From NCBI RefSeq assembly GCF_022832375.1, contig NZ_JALHLG010000005.1, positions 591,965 to 655,964 of the forward strand: 64,000 nt of DNA, written 5' to 3'. This document shows, in pieces, positions 17,489 to 26,375 of this stretch. Positions within the stretch are counted from its first letter, which is position 1; every line of letters starts with the position of its first letter. Under the pieces are notes generated by a model. That model saw only the letters and a program-made list of their open reading frames with translations, was not told the origin of the DNA and made no database searches. Origin of the DNA: Novosphingobium beihaiense (lineage in GTDB: Bacteria; Pseudomonadota; Alphaproteobacteria; Sphingomonadales; Sphingomonadaceae). Both the position numbers and the translations under genes were made by a program.

Positions 17489-19237
17489 ATGATCACTCTC
17501 GCAGGCATTGCCTACGATGACCTCTCCGCATATCTGACTGAGAAAGGGTCTGCTCCCCACGGCGAACAAGAAGCTGCCCTGAGAGGCTTCATGAGGGTCT
17601 TGGAGCGTGGTCTGCAAGGCGATCTGGAACGGTGCTACTACGTCCTTCCTCTCGACCCTGGCATGGGGAAGACCCGAGCCTGCATCAGCTTCGTGAAGGC
17701 ATGGCGTCAGGCGGGCTATCAGCCTGCGTCCAGCATCCTGATCGGCCTATCGACGCTTGCCGAACTGGAAAAGATGATCAATGAAATGGGGCTTCTCTCC
17801 CATGAGTTCGGGGTCTTCACGAGCAAGGACGAAATGAACGTCCTTGGCCTCCCTGAGGACCGGCACGGTGAAGCAAGGGTCCTCTTCACGACACAGCAGA
17901 TGATCAGAAGCAGGACCAAAGGCCGTTCCTTCGCAGATGCTGCCGAGTTCCATTACCAAGGCTCACCCCGCGCCCTGCGACTGTGGGACGAGAGTATCTT
18001 GCCCGCTGCCCATGTTGTCATGGATAGGGACACACTCAGTGGAATGGTCCGATCCTTTCGTAAGCGCCTGCCAGCGTTCGCAAACGCATTGGACACCTTC
18101 GCGGCCTCGATGGTCGCGCAGAACGATGGGGACGTGATCACTGTGCCTGACAGCTTGACCCTTGGCCCATCGTCATTGCAGCGAGCCAAGGCATCGGTCG
18201 AGACGAAGGGAGAGAAGACCCTACTCGAAAATCTGCAACAGATGATCGGTTGTCAGATGGTCCTGCGAGATCAGCCTCACGCAGGCACAGTCTTGGTCGG
18301 CTCTACACCTGTCTTGCCCGATGACTTCGCCCCTGTTGTCGTTGTCGACGCATCTGCAAGGGTCAGGACCGCATATCAGCTCTGGGCCGAACATCGTCGT
18401 AACGTCGCGATACTGCCCGGAGCGGGGCACAGCTTCCACAACATGACAATTCACCACTGGCACAGGAGCAGTGGCAAGCAAGCCCTTTTCAGTGATCTTG
18501 ATCGTCGGGAAATTGCAGAAGGTATCGCAGAGGCTTGGCGACGTGATCCCAAAGGTAAGTGGCTAGTCGTTTCCTACAAGGACACCCTTGATCCCCTGAA
18601 GCTGGCCGTAAAGCATGCTATCGGCGATGAGGGGGCTCAGTTGGAATGGCTCCACTGGGGTCTACACACAAGCACCAACGCCTTCAGGGATACCGATAAC
18701 ATCGTGATTGTGGGTCAGTGGACCTATCCACCTGCCACCTACGAGGCGATAGCGATGGCTGCGTCTGGCTTGGGTCCTGTGGAGGCGAGCAGCCTCAACG
18801 TGCGGGACGTGGAGACAGGCGAACACGCCCATAACCTCCTTCAGGCCCTCTGCCGAGCGTCAGTTCGCAAGTCCATCCGTGGAGGTACAGCCCGATGCAA
18901 CGCCTTCCTGATTACGTCCCTGTCAGACACAGAGACATTTCTCGAAACACTGTTCCCCGGCCATAGCTACGCGAAGTGGAGAGAGGGCAGCATAGCGTCG
19001 GAAGCCGTAGGCAAGGCGATGGAGCTTGTAGACGCCCACTTCGCCACCACTGGACCATCACCCATGAAGAAGAAGGACCTGAGGGACGCTGTAGGCATCA
19101 AGGATGCGTCTCACTTCACTCGCCGTGTCCTACAACAGCCTGCGTTCTTACACTTCCTTGCCTCACGTCAGCTTGAGAGCAGCGGGCAGGCCATCAAGCC
19201 AGTTGAATGCGCTTTCGATCCCATCGACGACGACTGA
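17489..19237 (+). CDS. helicase-like P-loop ATPase of unknown function
   Basis: The 582-residue protein is not one I can assign to a named family. A P-loop LDPGMGKTRACISF (residues about 55-68) is followed by an SF2-like motif Ia region (SSILIGLSTLAELEKM), an FTTQQM segment and a Walker B variant LRLWDES (about 164-169). In the second half a DNIVIVGQWTYPPATYEAIAMAASGL stretch and the basic QALCRASVRKSIRG resemble helicase motifs V and VI. The last 80 residues look like a winged-helix DNA-binding domain (KKKDLRDAVGIKDASHFTRRVL). The start is uncertain. The ATG at 17489 has AAGG upstream, and a GTG at 17357 would add 44 residues. It lies next to type III RM in the island and could be an accessory defence or mobility protein. 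Confidence 0.6.
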   Translation: MITLAGIAYDDLSAYLTEKGSAPHGEQEAALRGFMRVLERGLQGDLERCYYVLPLDPGMGKTRACISFVKAWRQAGYQPASSILIGLSTLAELEKMINEMGLLSHEFGVFTSKDEMNVLGLPEDRHGEARVLFTTQQMIRSRTKGRSFADAAEFHYQGSPRALRLWDESILPAAHVVMDRDTLSGMVRSFRKRLPAFANALDTFAASMVAQNDGDVITVPDSLTLGPSSLQRAKASVETKGEKTLLENLQQMIGCQMVLRDQPHAGTVLVGSTPVLPDDFAPVVVVDASARVRTAYQLWAEHRRNVAILPGAGHSFHNMTIHHWHRSSGKQALFSDLDRREIAEGIAEAWRRDPKGKWLVVSYKDTLDPLKLAVKHAIGDEGAQLEWLHWGLHTSTNAFRDTDNIVIVGQWTYPPATYEAIAMAASGLGPVEASSLNVRDVETGEHAHNLLQALCRASVRKSIRGGTARCNAFLITSLSDTETFLETLFPGHSYAKWREGSIASEAVGKAMELVDAHFATTGPSPMKKKDLRDAVGIKDASHFTRRVLQQPAFLHFLASRQLESSGQAIKPVECAFDPIDDD

Positions 19238-19428
19238 TCGCTGGCTTATTCGAGGGTCTGGACCGGTCATCTTTAACAAGACGACGGGCAATCCCGATCA
19301 CAATCGTGTCACACTGAGCTCTGTGATTGCACCATCAACCCGTATCCGCTATGATCGTTATGAGCGACAAAACGCACGCATTTTCAAGGCTTTAAGGGCC
19401 ATCAGGAGACACGAAACCTACGGGTAAA
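19238..19428. other. right-end non-coding region of the island with CGATCACA-like repeats
   Basis: There is no gene here. It contains CGATCACA (19295-19302), CGTGTCACA (19305-19313) and an inverted TGTGATTG (19324-19331), resembling the cluster next to the integrase. These may be integrase arm-type sites. Confidence 0.4.
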
Positions 19429-19479
19429 ACTGTCTTCGGGAGGCAGGGGCCGGAGGTTCGAATCCTCTCTCCCCGACCA
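19429..19479 (+). repeat. attR: 51-bp repeat of the tRNA-Pro 3' half
   Basis: This is an exact copy of 11517-11567 without the 5' half of the tRNA. It is the displaced original 3' end of the tRNA gene and marks the right boundary of the island. Confidence 0.95.
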
Positions 19480-19501
19480 TTTTCATCCGCATAATGTATA
19501 T

Positions 19502-19529
19502 CAGCCAATCCGGTTTTCCGGATTGGCTG
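19502..19529 (+). terminator. strong hairpin, probably the original tRNA-Pro terminator
   Basis: A perfect 12-bp stem (CAGCCAATCCGG and complement) with a TTTT loop lies 22 bases after the attR CCA. There is no U-tract after it, so efficiency is uncertain. Before island insertion it would have followed tRNA-Pro directly. Confidence 0.5.
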
Positions 19530-19816
19530 CGGGTGCCATTCACTCTTTCAGCGTCAAGGCCCGCGAGACTCACTCCAGCGGACACAACCCGAGTCGGCAC
19601 GGCATTTTCAGGTCACCGCAGCCAGCGCAAAATATGAAGCGCGAAAACGGCCTGTTACAGCCATTTGAACTGCACTTCTTCGCCGACCCGTTGCCCGGAA
19701 GTCACAGAGTATCGCTGGTACGTAATCTTCCAAGCCCCTCGTTGACTTAAAACTGAGGTGGTTTCAGTTCGTGATCGCAAGAACTGGAAATCCTGCACTA
19801 CCTCTTGGGAGAGAAT
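19530..19816. other. upstream region of the TonB-dependent receptor
   Basis: This is 287 bp without a convincing gene. It should hold the receptor promoter. I cannot identify a Fur box or other operator with confidence. Confidence 0.3.
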
Positions 19817-22237
19817 ATGCGTCTTCTTTCGACTCTGCTGCTGTGCTCGGCGAGCGTGGCCGGTCTTTCAACACCTGCCTTGGCTCAGGATGCCGGTGCC
19901 GAAGCGAGCACCGACACTTCGTATACGGAAAACGTCATCATCGTTCAGACGCGCCGCCGCGCGGAAGACGTGCAGGATGTTCCCGCGGTCATCGATACCG
20001 TATCGGCCGACGATGTCAGCAAACTCAACATTCGCAGCTTCCAGGATGTGGCGGCCATCGTTCCGGGCCTGCAGCTGAGCACCGAAGGCAACGGTGTTGG
20101 CGGTGGCGCGAAGCTGCGCGGCGTCAACTTCGACATCACGGCCAGCGGCAACAACCCCACTGTCGAATTCTACTTCAACGACGCGCCGATCACGGCTGGT
20201 GTCATTCTTCAGCAGATGTACGACATCGGCCAGATCGAAGTACAGCGCGGCCCCCAGGGTACGCTGCGTGGCCGCGCCTCCCCGTCGGGCTCGATCACCG
20301 TCACCGCCAAGAAGCCGGACCTCTATGAATACGGCGGCTTCGCCGACATGACGGCGAACGACATCGGCACGCTGAACTTCAAGGGTGCCGTCAACATTCC
20401 CATTATCGAGGGCATTGCCGCCATCCGCGCCGCCGGTGTGTGGGACGAGAACGAAGGCACCCGCGTCCGCTCGATTTACCCCGTCAAGGATCCCTTCTCC
20501 CGGACCAAGAGCGGCCGCATCTCCGCGCTTGTTCAGCCCACCGACTGGCTGAAGCTGGAAGGCCTCTATCAGCGTCTGGACCGCAACGCCCGCGACTACG
20601 ATCAGGTGGCCTCGTTCAGCGAAGCGAACCCCGATGCGCCGGCAAGCCCGCGCTACATCTCCAGCTCCGATCGCCTTTCGAACATGGAGCACGGCCGCGA
20701 TACACGCCAGATTTACGACATCTACAACTGGCGGTCGGAAGTTTCCGCGCTGGGGCAGGTGCTCATCTATCAGGGGCAGCACTACACCCAGAAGCTCTCA
20801 GGCCAGGAGAATATCGACAAGGGGGACTTCTTCCCTGGCGATATCACCCGCGGCAACTATTCGAACATTTCCTCGACGTCGCACGAAGTCCGCCTGCAGA
20901 ACGACGCCCGCCTGTTCGGCATGCTGGACTATGTGGCCGGCTTCTTCGATTACAAGAACTCGACCCCGACCGAACTGAGCAACCCGACCATTCTGGGGAT
21001 GCCCAATCCGCTCGATCCGAGCCGGGGCATTCTTGCATCGGCCGTTTCGCCACAGCTTAGCGACGTTGTTCTCACAGACATCGAGCGCACCGGCGACTCC
21101 CACGAGCAGTCGTTCTTCGGGAACCTGACCGCGCACATCGGCGACAGCACCGAAATCGCAGGCGGTCTGCGCCACATCGACTACAAGGACACCAGCGCCC
21201 TGATCGTTGGCGGCCAGCAGATCCGCTTCGACAGGCAGGACGGCAAAAAGTGGATCTACAGCGCATCGGTGAAGCATAATTTCACACCGGATCTGATGGT
21301 CTACGTCAGCACCGGCAGTTCCTGGCGCCCGGGCATCAATGCGGTGGGTGACTTCAGCCTTGAGCAGTCTGCTCTGGAGGAAAGCTTCCAGAAACTGTCG
21401 GCCGAAACGTCGAAGTCGTATGAAATTGGCATGAAAAGCACGCTCTTCGGCGGGCGTGCCCACCTGAACCTCACGGCGTACCACCAGAAGTTCAAGAACT
21501 ATCCCTATCGCGTCCCCGGTCAGGGGGTATACTTCGTCAACACCACCCAAGACCGCACCACTGGCGTTCGTACTCAGGAAGTGGCCCAGTTCAACTTCGT
21601 CGGCGCCGTGCCGGTGGAAGTAAACGGTATCGAAGGTGACCTGTCGATGGCCGTTACTGACAACTGGGATGTGAGCATCAGCGGCAGCTACTCGATCGGC
21701 AAGATCAAGAACGGCACGATCCCGTGCAACGATCTGAACGGTGACGGAGTACCCGATGCGACGGTTTCCGCTCCCAGCATTGACGAACTTCAGGCAGCCG
21801 TCGGCAGCGACAATCTCTCGGCCTGCACGGTGTCGCAGCGTTCGGGTTTCCAGTCGCCGTTTAGCGCGACGCTGACGTCGGAATACCGTATTCCCGTTTC
21901 GGACTCCATCGACGCCTATGTCCGCGGACTGCTGAACTTCAACGGCAATTCCCGTGTCGATCCAACAAATATCTACGACGATGTCGGCTCTTATGGGCTG
22001 TTCAACCTCTACACCGGCGTCCGCTCGACGGACGGGGCATGGACAGTCTCGCTCTTTGCAAAGAACCTGTTCGATACCACCAAGACGCTGACCCGAACCG
22101 ATCCGCTGTTCACGCCGTACCGCAATATCGCCGCCGGCGGTGCAGCGAGGACGTTCTCCAGCACGTATACCGGCGTGACCACGACCGCGCCGCGCGAGTT
22201 CGGTATCAACGTGCGTTACGCTTTCGGTTCGCGCTGA
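19817..22237 (+). CDS. TonB-dependent outer membrane receptor
   Basis: This is a ligand-gated outer membrane transporter energised by TonB. The 806-residue protein starts with a Sec signal peptide (MRLLSTLLLCSASVAGLSTPALA, cleavage near residue 23). A plug domain follows with ENVIIVQTRRRAEDVQDVP (the usual position of the sphingomonad TonB-box/plug start), DVAAIVPGLQLS, and the plug end IEVQRGPQGTLRGRASPSGSITVTAKKP. The rest is a 22-strand barrel ending with alternating aromatic residues (FGINVRYAF). The ligand is not evident. The start ATG at 19817 has TTGGGAGA upstream; a TTG at 19805 is less likely. The gene is isolated, with no obvious partner, and is convergent with recG. Confidence 0.9.
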   Translation: MRLLSTLLLCSASVAGLSTPALAQDAGAEASTDTSYTENVIIVQTRRRAEDVQDVPAVIDTVSADDVSKLNIRSFQDVAAIVPGLQLSTEGNGVGGGAKLRGVNFDITASGNNPTVEFYFNDAPITAGVILQQMYDIGQIEVQRGPQGTLRGRASPSGSITVTAKKPDLYEYGGFADMTANDIGTLNFKGAVNIPIIEGIAAIRAAGVWDENEGTRVRSIYPVKDPFSRTKSGRISALVQPTDWLKLEGLYQRLDRNARDYDQVASFSEANPDAPASPRYISSSDRLSNMEHGRDTRQIYDIYNWRSEVSALGQVLIYQGQHYTQKLSGQENIDKGDFFPGDITRGNYSNISSTSHEVRLQNDARLFGMLDYVAGFFDYKNSTPTELSNPTILGMPNPLDPSRGILASAVSPQLSDVVLTDIERTGDSHEQSFFGNLTAHIGDSTEIAGGLRHIDYKDTSALIVGGQQIRFDRQDGKKWIYSASVKHNFTPDLMVYVSTGSSWRPGINAVGDFSLEQSALEESFQKLSAETSKSYEIGMKSTLFGGRAHLNLTAYHQKFKNYPYRVPGQGVYFVNTTQDRTTGVRTQEVAQFNFVGAVPVEVNGIEGDLSMAVTDNWDVSISGSYSIGKIKNGTIPCNDLNGDGVPDATVSAPSIDELQAAVGSDNLSACTVSQRSGFQSPFSATLTSEYRIPVSDSIDAYVRGLLNFNGNSRVDPTNIYDDVGSYGLFNLYTGVRSTDGAWTVSLFAKNLFDTTKTLTRTDPLFTPYRNIAAGGAARTFSSTYTGVTTTAPREFGINVRYAFGSR

Positions 22238-22272
22238 TCGCCGCTGACGGCGGCACAGTCAGACTGACGACG

Positions 22273-22308
22273 GGGCGGGGGATCGAGAGGTTCTCCGCCC
22301 TTTCTCTT
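22273..22308 (+). terminator. terminator after the TonB receptor
   Basis: GGGCGG pairs with CCGCCC across a ~16-base loop region that extends the stem, and CTTTCTCTT follows. It lies in the 82-bp gap between convergent genes. Confidence 0.5.
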
Positions 22309-22319
22309 GGGACGTTGCG

Positions 22320-24377
22320 TTATCCGCCGCGCAGAAGCTGCACGCCCCAGTCGCGTTCGAACAGGTAAAGCAGCAGCCGCGCCGCTTCTCCGCGCGCTCC
22401 GGACAGGCCGCCGTCGCGCTCCATCAACAGCCGGGCGTCGTCGTGCGCCATGGGCAGCAGCTTCTGGATCTGCTCCAGACTGGCGATGCGGAACGGCGTA
22501 TCCCCCGATTGCCGGGTACCGAGCAGCTCGCCACCGCCGCGCAATTCGAGATCCTCTTCCGCCAGCCGGAACCCGTCCTGCGTCTCGCGCATCAGGGCGA
22601 GGCGCTGGCGGGCCGTTTCCGACAGCGAAGCGCCGCGCAGCAGCAGGCAAGTCGATTTCTCGCTGCCCCGCCCGACACGACCGCGAAGCTGGTGGAGCTG
22701 GGCAAGGCCGAAGCGCTCGGCCTGCTCGATCACCATCAGCGTGGCATTCGGCACGTCCACGCCCACCTCGATCACCGTCGTTGCCACCAGCAGCCTGGCC
22801 TCGCCCGCCGCAAAGCGCTCCATCGCTGCATCCTTGGCTTCGGGCCGGAGCTGGCCGTGGACCAGCACGACCTCATCCCCGAACCTCTCTTTGAGCGCCG
22901 CATAGCGAGCCTCGGCCGCGGCGATATCGTCGGTTTCGCTCTCCCGCACCATCGGGCAGACCCAGTAGGCCTGCTGGCCGGTCTCGAAATGCCGCGCCAG
23001 CGCTCCGGCGACATCGTCGAGCCGCTCCACCGAAACGACGCGGGTATCGATCGCCTGCCGTCCGGGCGGCAATTCATCGAGCCGCGACACGTCCATCTCG
23101 CCGTACTGCGCCAGCGTCAGCGTGCGCGGGATCGGCGTCGCCGTCATCGCCAGCGTATGCGGCGTGCGGCGTCCCTTGCGTGCGAGCATCAGCCGCTGGC
23201 CGACGCCGAACCGGTGCTGCTCGTCGATCACCACCAGCGCCAGATTGCGGTACTCCACCGTGTCCTGAAAGATCGCGTGCGTGCCCACCACGATCTGGAT
23301 CGAACCATCGACGAGGCCCATCAGGATCGCCTCGCGCGCCTTGCCCTTGTCCCGCCCGGTCAGCAGCGCGATCTCGACACCGGTGCCTTCCAGCATCTTG
23401 CGCAAGGTCTCGTAATGCTGCCGCGCCAGAATTTCGGTCGGCGCCAGCAGCGCCGCCTGTGCCCCCGCCTCCACCGCGATGAGCATTGCCGAGAGCGCCA
23501 CCACCGTCTTGCCCGAGCCGACATCGCCCTGCAGCAGCCGCAGCATCGGCGCGGGCTGTGCCATGTCGCCCTCGATCTCTGCAATCGAGCGTTTCTGAGC
23601 CCCGGTCAGCGCGAAAGGCAGCCGCAGCTTGCCGCGCAGCGCGCCGTCCCCGGCCAGCGGCGTACCGCGCTGCGCGCGGTTGCTCTGCCGCACCAGCATT
23701 AGCGCCAGCGCATTGGCGAGCAGTTCGTCATAGGCCAGCCGGTCGCGCGCCGGAGCATTCGGCCCCTTGTGCGCCTCGCGCAGGGCCGTGCGCCAGTCGG
23801 GCCAGTCCTCGCGCGCCAGCAGGCCGGGCTCGATCCATTCGGGCAGCTCCGGCAAGGCCTTGAGCGCCTGCGCCGCCAGCCCGGCCACCCTCCCCTGCGT
23901 CAACCCTTCGGACAGCGGATAGACCGCCTCGCGCAATTGCCCGAGCGGCGCCGAGGCACTGTCCGACACATGCTCGGGATGCACGATCTGCAGCATCTGC
24001 CCATACTGATCGAGCCGCCCCGCCACCCAGCGGCTCTCTCCCACCGGCAATTGTTTCTTCGCCGTGTAGGAGGCCCGGCCGAAATACGTCAGCGTGCAGA
24101 CATTGCCCGCGCCGTCCTCCGCCAGCACCCGGAACGGTCCCCGGCCGGAGGGGGAACGATGTTCGCGCACCGTCAGCGCGACGACGATATTCTCCCCCAC
24201 CCCGGCTTCGTCGAGGTTCGTCACCGCGCGCCGCTCCACGAACCGGTCGGGCAAGTGATAGGCCACGTCCTTGATCCGCGCGAGGCCAAGCTTTTCCAAC
24301 GGGCGCCGCAACTTGGGCCCGACACCTTCGAGAGCGTCTATTTCGACGAACAGGGAATTGAGCGCTTCAGGCCGCAT
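22320..24377 (-). CDS. recG: ATP-dependent DNA helicase RecG
   Basis: RecG remodels stalled replication forks and branch-migrates Holliday junctions. The 685-residue protein has an N-terminal wedge domain (helix-hairpin DALEGVGPKLRRPLEKLGL at 11-29, then the OB-fold to about 150). An SF2 core carries Walker A GDVGSGKT, the DEQHRFGVGQR motif II region, [10 protein letters not shown] motif III and the C-terminal GRVGRGSEKSTCLLL motif VI. A TRG-like segment sits near the end. The ATG at 24377 gives the standard N-terminus; a longer frame reaching 24515 overlaps the divergent sdhE gene. It is complete and intact. Confidence 0.95.
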   Translation of the reverse strand: MRPEALNSLFVEIDALEGVGPKLRRPLEKLGLARIKDVAYHLPDRFVERRAVTNLDEAGVGENIVVALTVREHRSPSGRGPFRVLAEDGAGNVCTLTYFGRASYTAKKQLPVGESRWVAGRLDQYGQMLQIVHPEHVSDSASAPLGQLREAVYPLSEGLTQGRVAGLAAQALKALPELPEWIEPGLLAREDWPDWRTALREAHKGPNAPARDRLAYDELLANALALMLVRQSNRAQRGTPLAGDGALRGKLRLPFALTGAQKRSIAEIEGDMAQPAPMLRLLQGDVGSGKTVVALSAMLIAVEAGAQAALLAPTEILARQHYETLRKMLEGTGVEIALLTGRDKGKAREAILMGLVDGSIQIVVGTHAIFQDTVEYRNLALVVIDEQHRFGVGQRLMLARKGRRTPHTLAMTATPIPRTLTLAQYGEMDVSRLDELPPGRQAIDTRVVSVERLDDVAGALARHFETGQQAYWVCPMVRESETDDIAAAEARYAALKERFGDEVVLVHGQLRPEAKDAAMERFAAGEARLLVATTVIEVGVDVPNATLMVIEQAERFGLAQLHQLRGRVGRGSEKSTCLLLRGASLSETARQRLALMRETQDGFRLAEEDLELRGGGELLGTRQSGDTPFRIASLEQIQKLLPMAHDDARLLMERDGGLSGARGEAARLLLYLFERDWGVQLLRGG

Positions 24378-24444
24378 GGAGACGCTCTTAGCGCCATGCG
24401 GCGCCACTTGCCATGCCACGCGTGCTGGCTTACCGCGCGGGGCC

Positions 24445-24726
24445 ATGACCGAGCTTGCACCCAAGAACGCTGAACGCCTTGCCCGCCTGAAGTTCCGCGC
24501 CTGGCATCGCGGCACGCGCGAGGCCGACTACATGATCGGCTGCTTTTTCGACCGCTTCCACGCCGAATGGTCGGACGCCGATATCGACCTGTTCGAAAAG
24601 ATGATCGAAGAGGAAGACGTGGACATCATGGCCTGGGCGCTCGGCACGCAGTCCATCCCCGAGGAATATCGCGGCCCGCTGGTCGAGCGGATGATGAAGC
24701 TCGATTACGTCGAGATCCCGCGCTGA
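24445..24726 (+). CDS. sdhE: succinate dehydrogenase assembly factor SdhE
   Basis: SdhE helps insert FAD covalently into the SdhA flavoprotein. The 93-residue protein has the signature RGTREAD (residues 22-28, the RGxxE motif) inside the five-helix fold. The pattern continues with DYMIGCFFDRF, LFEKMIEEEDVDIMAWALG and EYRGPLVERMMKLD. The start ATG at 24445 is preferred over an upstream in-phase extension because it gives the normal family length. recG and sdhE are divergent with 67 bases between them, a conserved neighbourhood in alphaproteobacteria. Confidence 0.92.
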   Translation: MTELAPKNAERLARLKFRAWHRGTREADYMIGCFFDRFHAEWSDADIDLFEKMIEEEDVDIMAWALGTQSIPEEYRGPLVERMMKLDYVEIPR

Positions 24727-25323
24727 GGCCGAACCTCACGAAGTTTGTCCACATAGGCGCAGTTAGATTTTCCAACGTTTTATTTTAAAACATAGGCTTA
24801 CGCAGCGGAAAACTTCACGCTGCCGCTGCTGATCGCCAACGATGTCAAAGAACGCGGCCTGCATCGGGACCGCCGGGAGTCTGGCAGGTTTTGGCGGAGT
24901 AGGAAAATCTGCCCCTTTTCTTTGTCATTGCTAGGGCGTGATCATTTTACTTTGAATCGTCATTGCGAGGCCCGCAGGGCCGTGGCAATCCAGAGCGCAG
25001 TGGCATCGCCCTGGATTGCTTCGCTTCGCTCGCAATGACGAGCGTTTCATTCAAAGATGATCACGCTCTAGTGGCGAAGCCGAGCGGCAATCCCGAGGCA
25101 GGCAGACGCCGCCTTAGCGGACTTGCGTTTCATTCCGGGGAATGGCTGGAATGGGCCGGTTGCGAAATGGCGGGTTTTGGCCGGACTGACCGCAAAGCTT
25201 ACAATTCGCATACCAACCACATCTTGGCTTCCACGCGCCAAAAACAAGCTGGAGCTGAGCCTGGCAGCAGACGGGCTTTCTCCATCCCGAAGAGCGTTGC
25301 CAGGACCTATGTGGAGAAAAAGC
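24727..25323. other. 597-bp intergenic region containing a dispersed repeat
   Basis: No gene is supported. The left part (24727-24930) is AT-rich with a TTTTATTTTAAAA tract. The MITE-like repeat occupies 24931-25071. The right part to 25323 shows no recognisable feature. A plus-strand frame through the repeat encodes the RGNPE/LDCFASLAMT string commonly annotated from such repeats and is not credible as a gene. Confidence 0.6.
24931..25071. repeat. MITE-like palindromic extragenic repeat
   Basis: The 141-bp element is flanked by CTAG on both sides. Terminal inverted repeats are GGCGTGATCAT on the left and AGCGTGATCAT on the right, with an inner inverted pair TCGTCATTGCGAG. The centre has the GGCAATCCAG...CTGGATTGC inverted pair. 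It has no coding capacity. Its ends and palindromic structure fit a non-autonomous mobile repeat. Confidence 0.75.
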
Positions 25324-26226
25324 TCAAAACACGTATTCGACAGGCCCGTTGGATGCGGCCTGCATCCGCGCTGCATCCCTGGAGGGAGGGAGACCAAATA
25401 ATCTGGAATACTCACGGCTGAATTGCGATGCGCTTTCGTATCCGACCGCATACGCCGCCCGCGTTGTATCCGTGCTCGTGACGAGCAGCCTCCGCGCCGC
25501 CTGCAGCCGTAACGTCTTCTGGTATTGCAGCGGACTCATGGACGTTGCAGCCTTGAAATGGCGATGGAACGAGGGAACGCTCATACCGGCAATCGAAGCC
25601 AGCATTTCCGTTCGCAGCGACTGATCAAGATTTTGCCTGATCCACGCAATGGATCGCCGGATATTTCCAAATCCATTTCCTTGCTGGATGGCTTGCCGCA
25701 GCATGTCACCATGGCCGCTCTGCAGCAGACGGTACAAGACCTCTCTTTCCCGGCCTGCACCGAGTGCACTGATGTCCTCTGGTTGTTCCAGAAGCATCAG
25801 CAACCGTTCGATGGCCTCCAGCAAGTCGGCCGTTGCCGGCGCTGTGCGGAATCCACTATGAACGTTTGCTCTCTTCTGCTCCGGCGCAATATCGCCGACA
25901 AGCGCGGCGAGAGCATCATGGTCGAGCTTCAGTGCCACCGCGATGTACGGCTTTTCGGCGTCCGCTTCGAGCACAGAGCCCATAGCAGGCAATTCGATCG
26001 TCGAGGCAAAACAGCTTGCGGGTTGAAAACGCAAGACATGCCCGCCAATCAACACCTCCTTAACGCCCTGCAGGACGACACAAATCATCGGGTCATTCAG
26101 CGTTGCCGCCGGAACAGTTCGACGGAACGAGACGGCAAGAAACAGGTTGGGAACCGCCGTCGCTCCATCCGGACCGGGGGCGTGGCCAAGTACCCGTTCG
26201 CGCATACGAATTAGAAGCTCTTCCAT
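25324..26226 (-). CDS. AraC family transcriptional regulator
   Basis: The 300-residue regulator has an N-terminal AraC-type ligand-binding domain (residues about 15-170, with CVVLQGVKEVLIGGHVLRFQP as the cupin strand pair). The C-terminal double helix-turn-helix spans about 195-290 (LASIAGMSVPSFHRHFKAATSMSPLQYQKTLRL, then AAYAVGYESASQFSREYSRLFG). I chose the ATG at 26226 for normal family length. An ATG at 26244 and a much longer frame from 26493 are alternatives. It is divergent from the aldo/keto reductase with 149 bases between the start codons, the classic arrangement of an AraC regulator controlling that gene. Confidence 0.88.
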   Translation of the reverse strand: MEELLIRMRERVLGHAPGPDGATAVPNLFLAVSFRRTVPAATLNDPMICVVLQGVKEVLIGGHVLRFQPASCFASTIELPAMGSVLEADAEKPYIAVALKLDHDALAALVGDIAPEQKRANVHSGFRTAPATADLLEAIERLLMLLEQPEDISALGAGREREVLYRLLQSGHGDMLRQAIQQGNGFGNIRRSIAWIRQNLDQSLRTEMLASIAGMSVPSFHRHFKAATSMSPLQYQKTLRLQAARRLLVTSTDTTRAAYAVGYESASQFSREYSRLFGLPPSRDAARMQAASNGPVEYVF

Positions 26227-26375
26227 GCCGTAAAAATACAGCATCCCCGCCCGCGCTGGAAGGCGCGCGATAGGATCAGGCAAAAGATTGAGAGGTTCCG
26301 GAATGCGTGCGGCGGCCTTGCTCGATACCTTTGAAAGGAACGCACGAACGTTCAATCGATCAGGAGCTGAAGCGA

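Larger units (their letters stand above)
11568..19479 (+). mobile_element. integrated genomic island at tRNA-Pro
   Basis: A 7.9-kb insert is bounded by the 51-bp att repeats. It begins with an integrase gene about 110 bases inside the left end and carries a type III restriction-modification pair, a small membrane protein and a helicase-like ATPase, all on the plus strand. No replication, conjugation or phage structural genes are visible. It therefore looks like a defence-type island moved by its own integrase with help from another element, not a prophage. Confidence 0.9.

Noticed and set aside
19418..19600. Minus-strand frame with an [18 protein letters not shown] stretch
   Set aside because: It is the antisense translation of the tRNA-Pro 3' end (attR) and the following hairpin, a known source of spurious proteins.
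24963..25421. A 152-codon plus-strand frame through the dispersed repeat
   Set aside because: It contains the RGNPE...LDCFASLAMT string that is produced by this type of palindromic repeat in many genomes and has no independent coding evidence.
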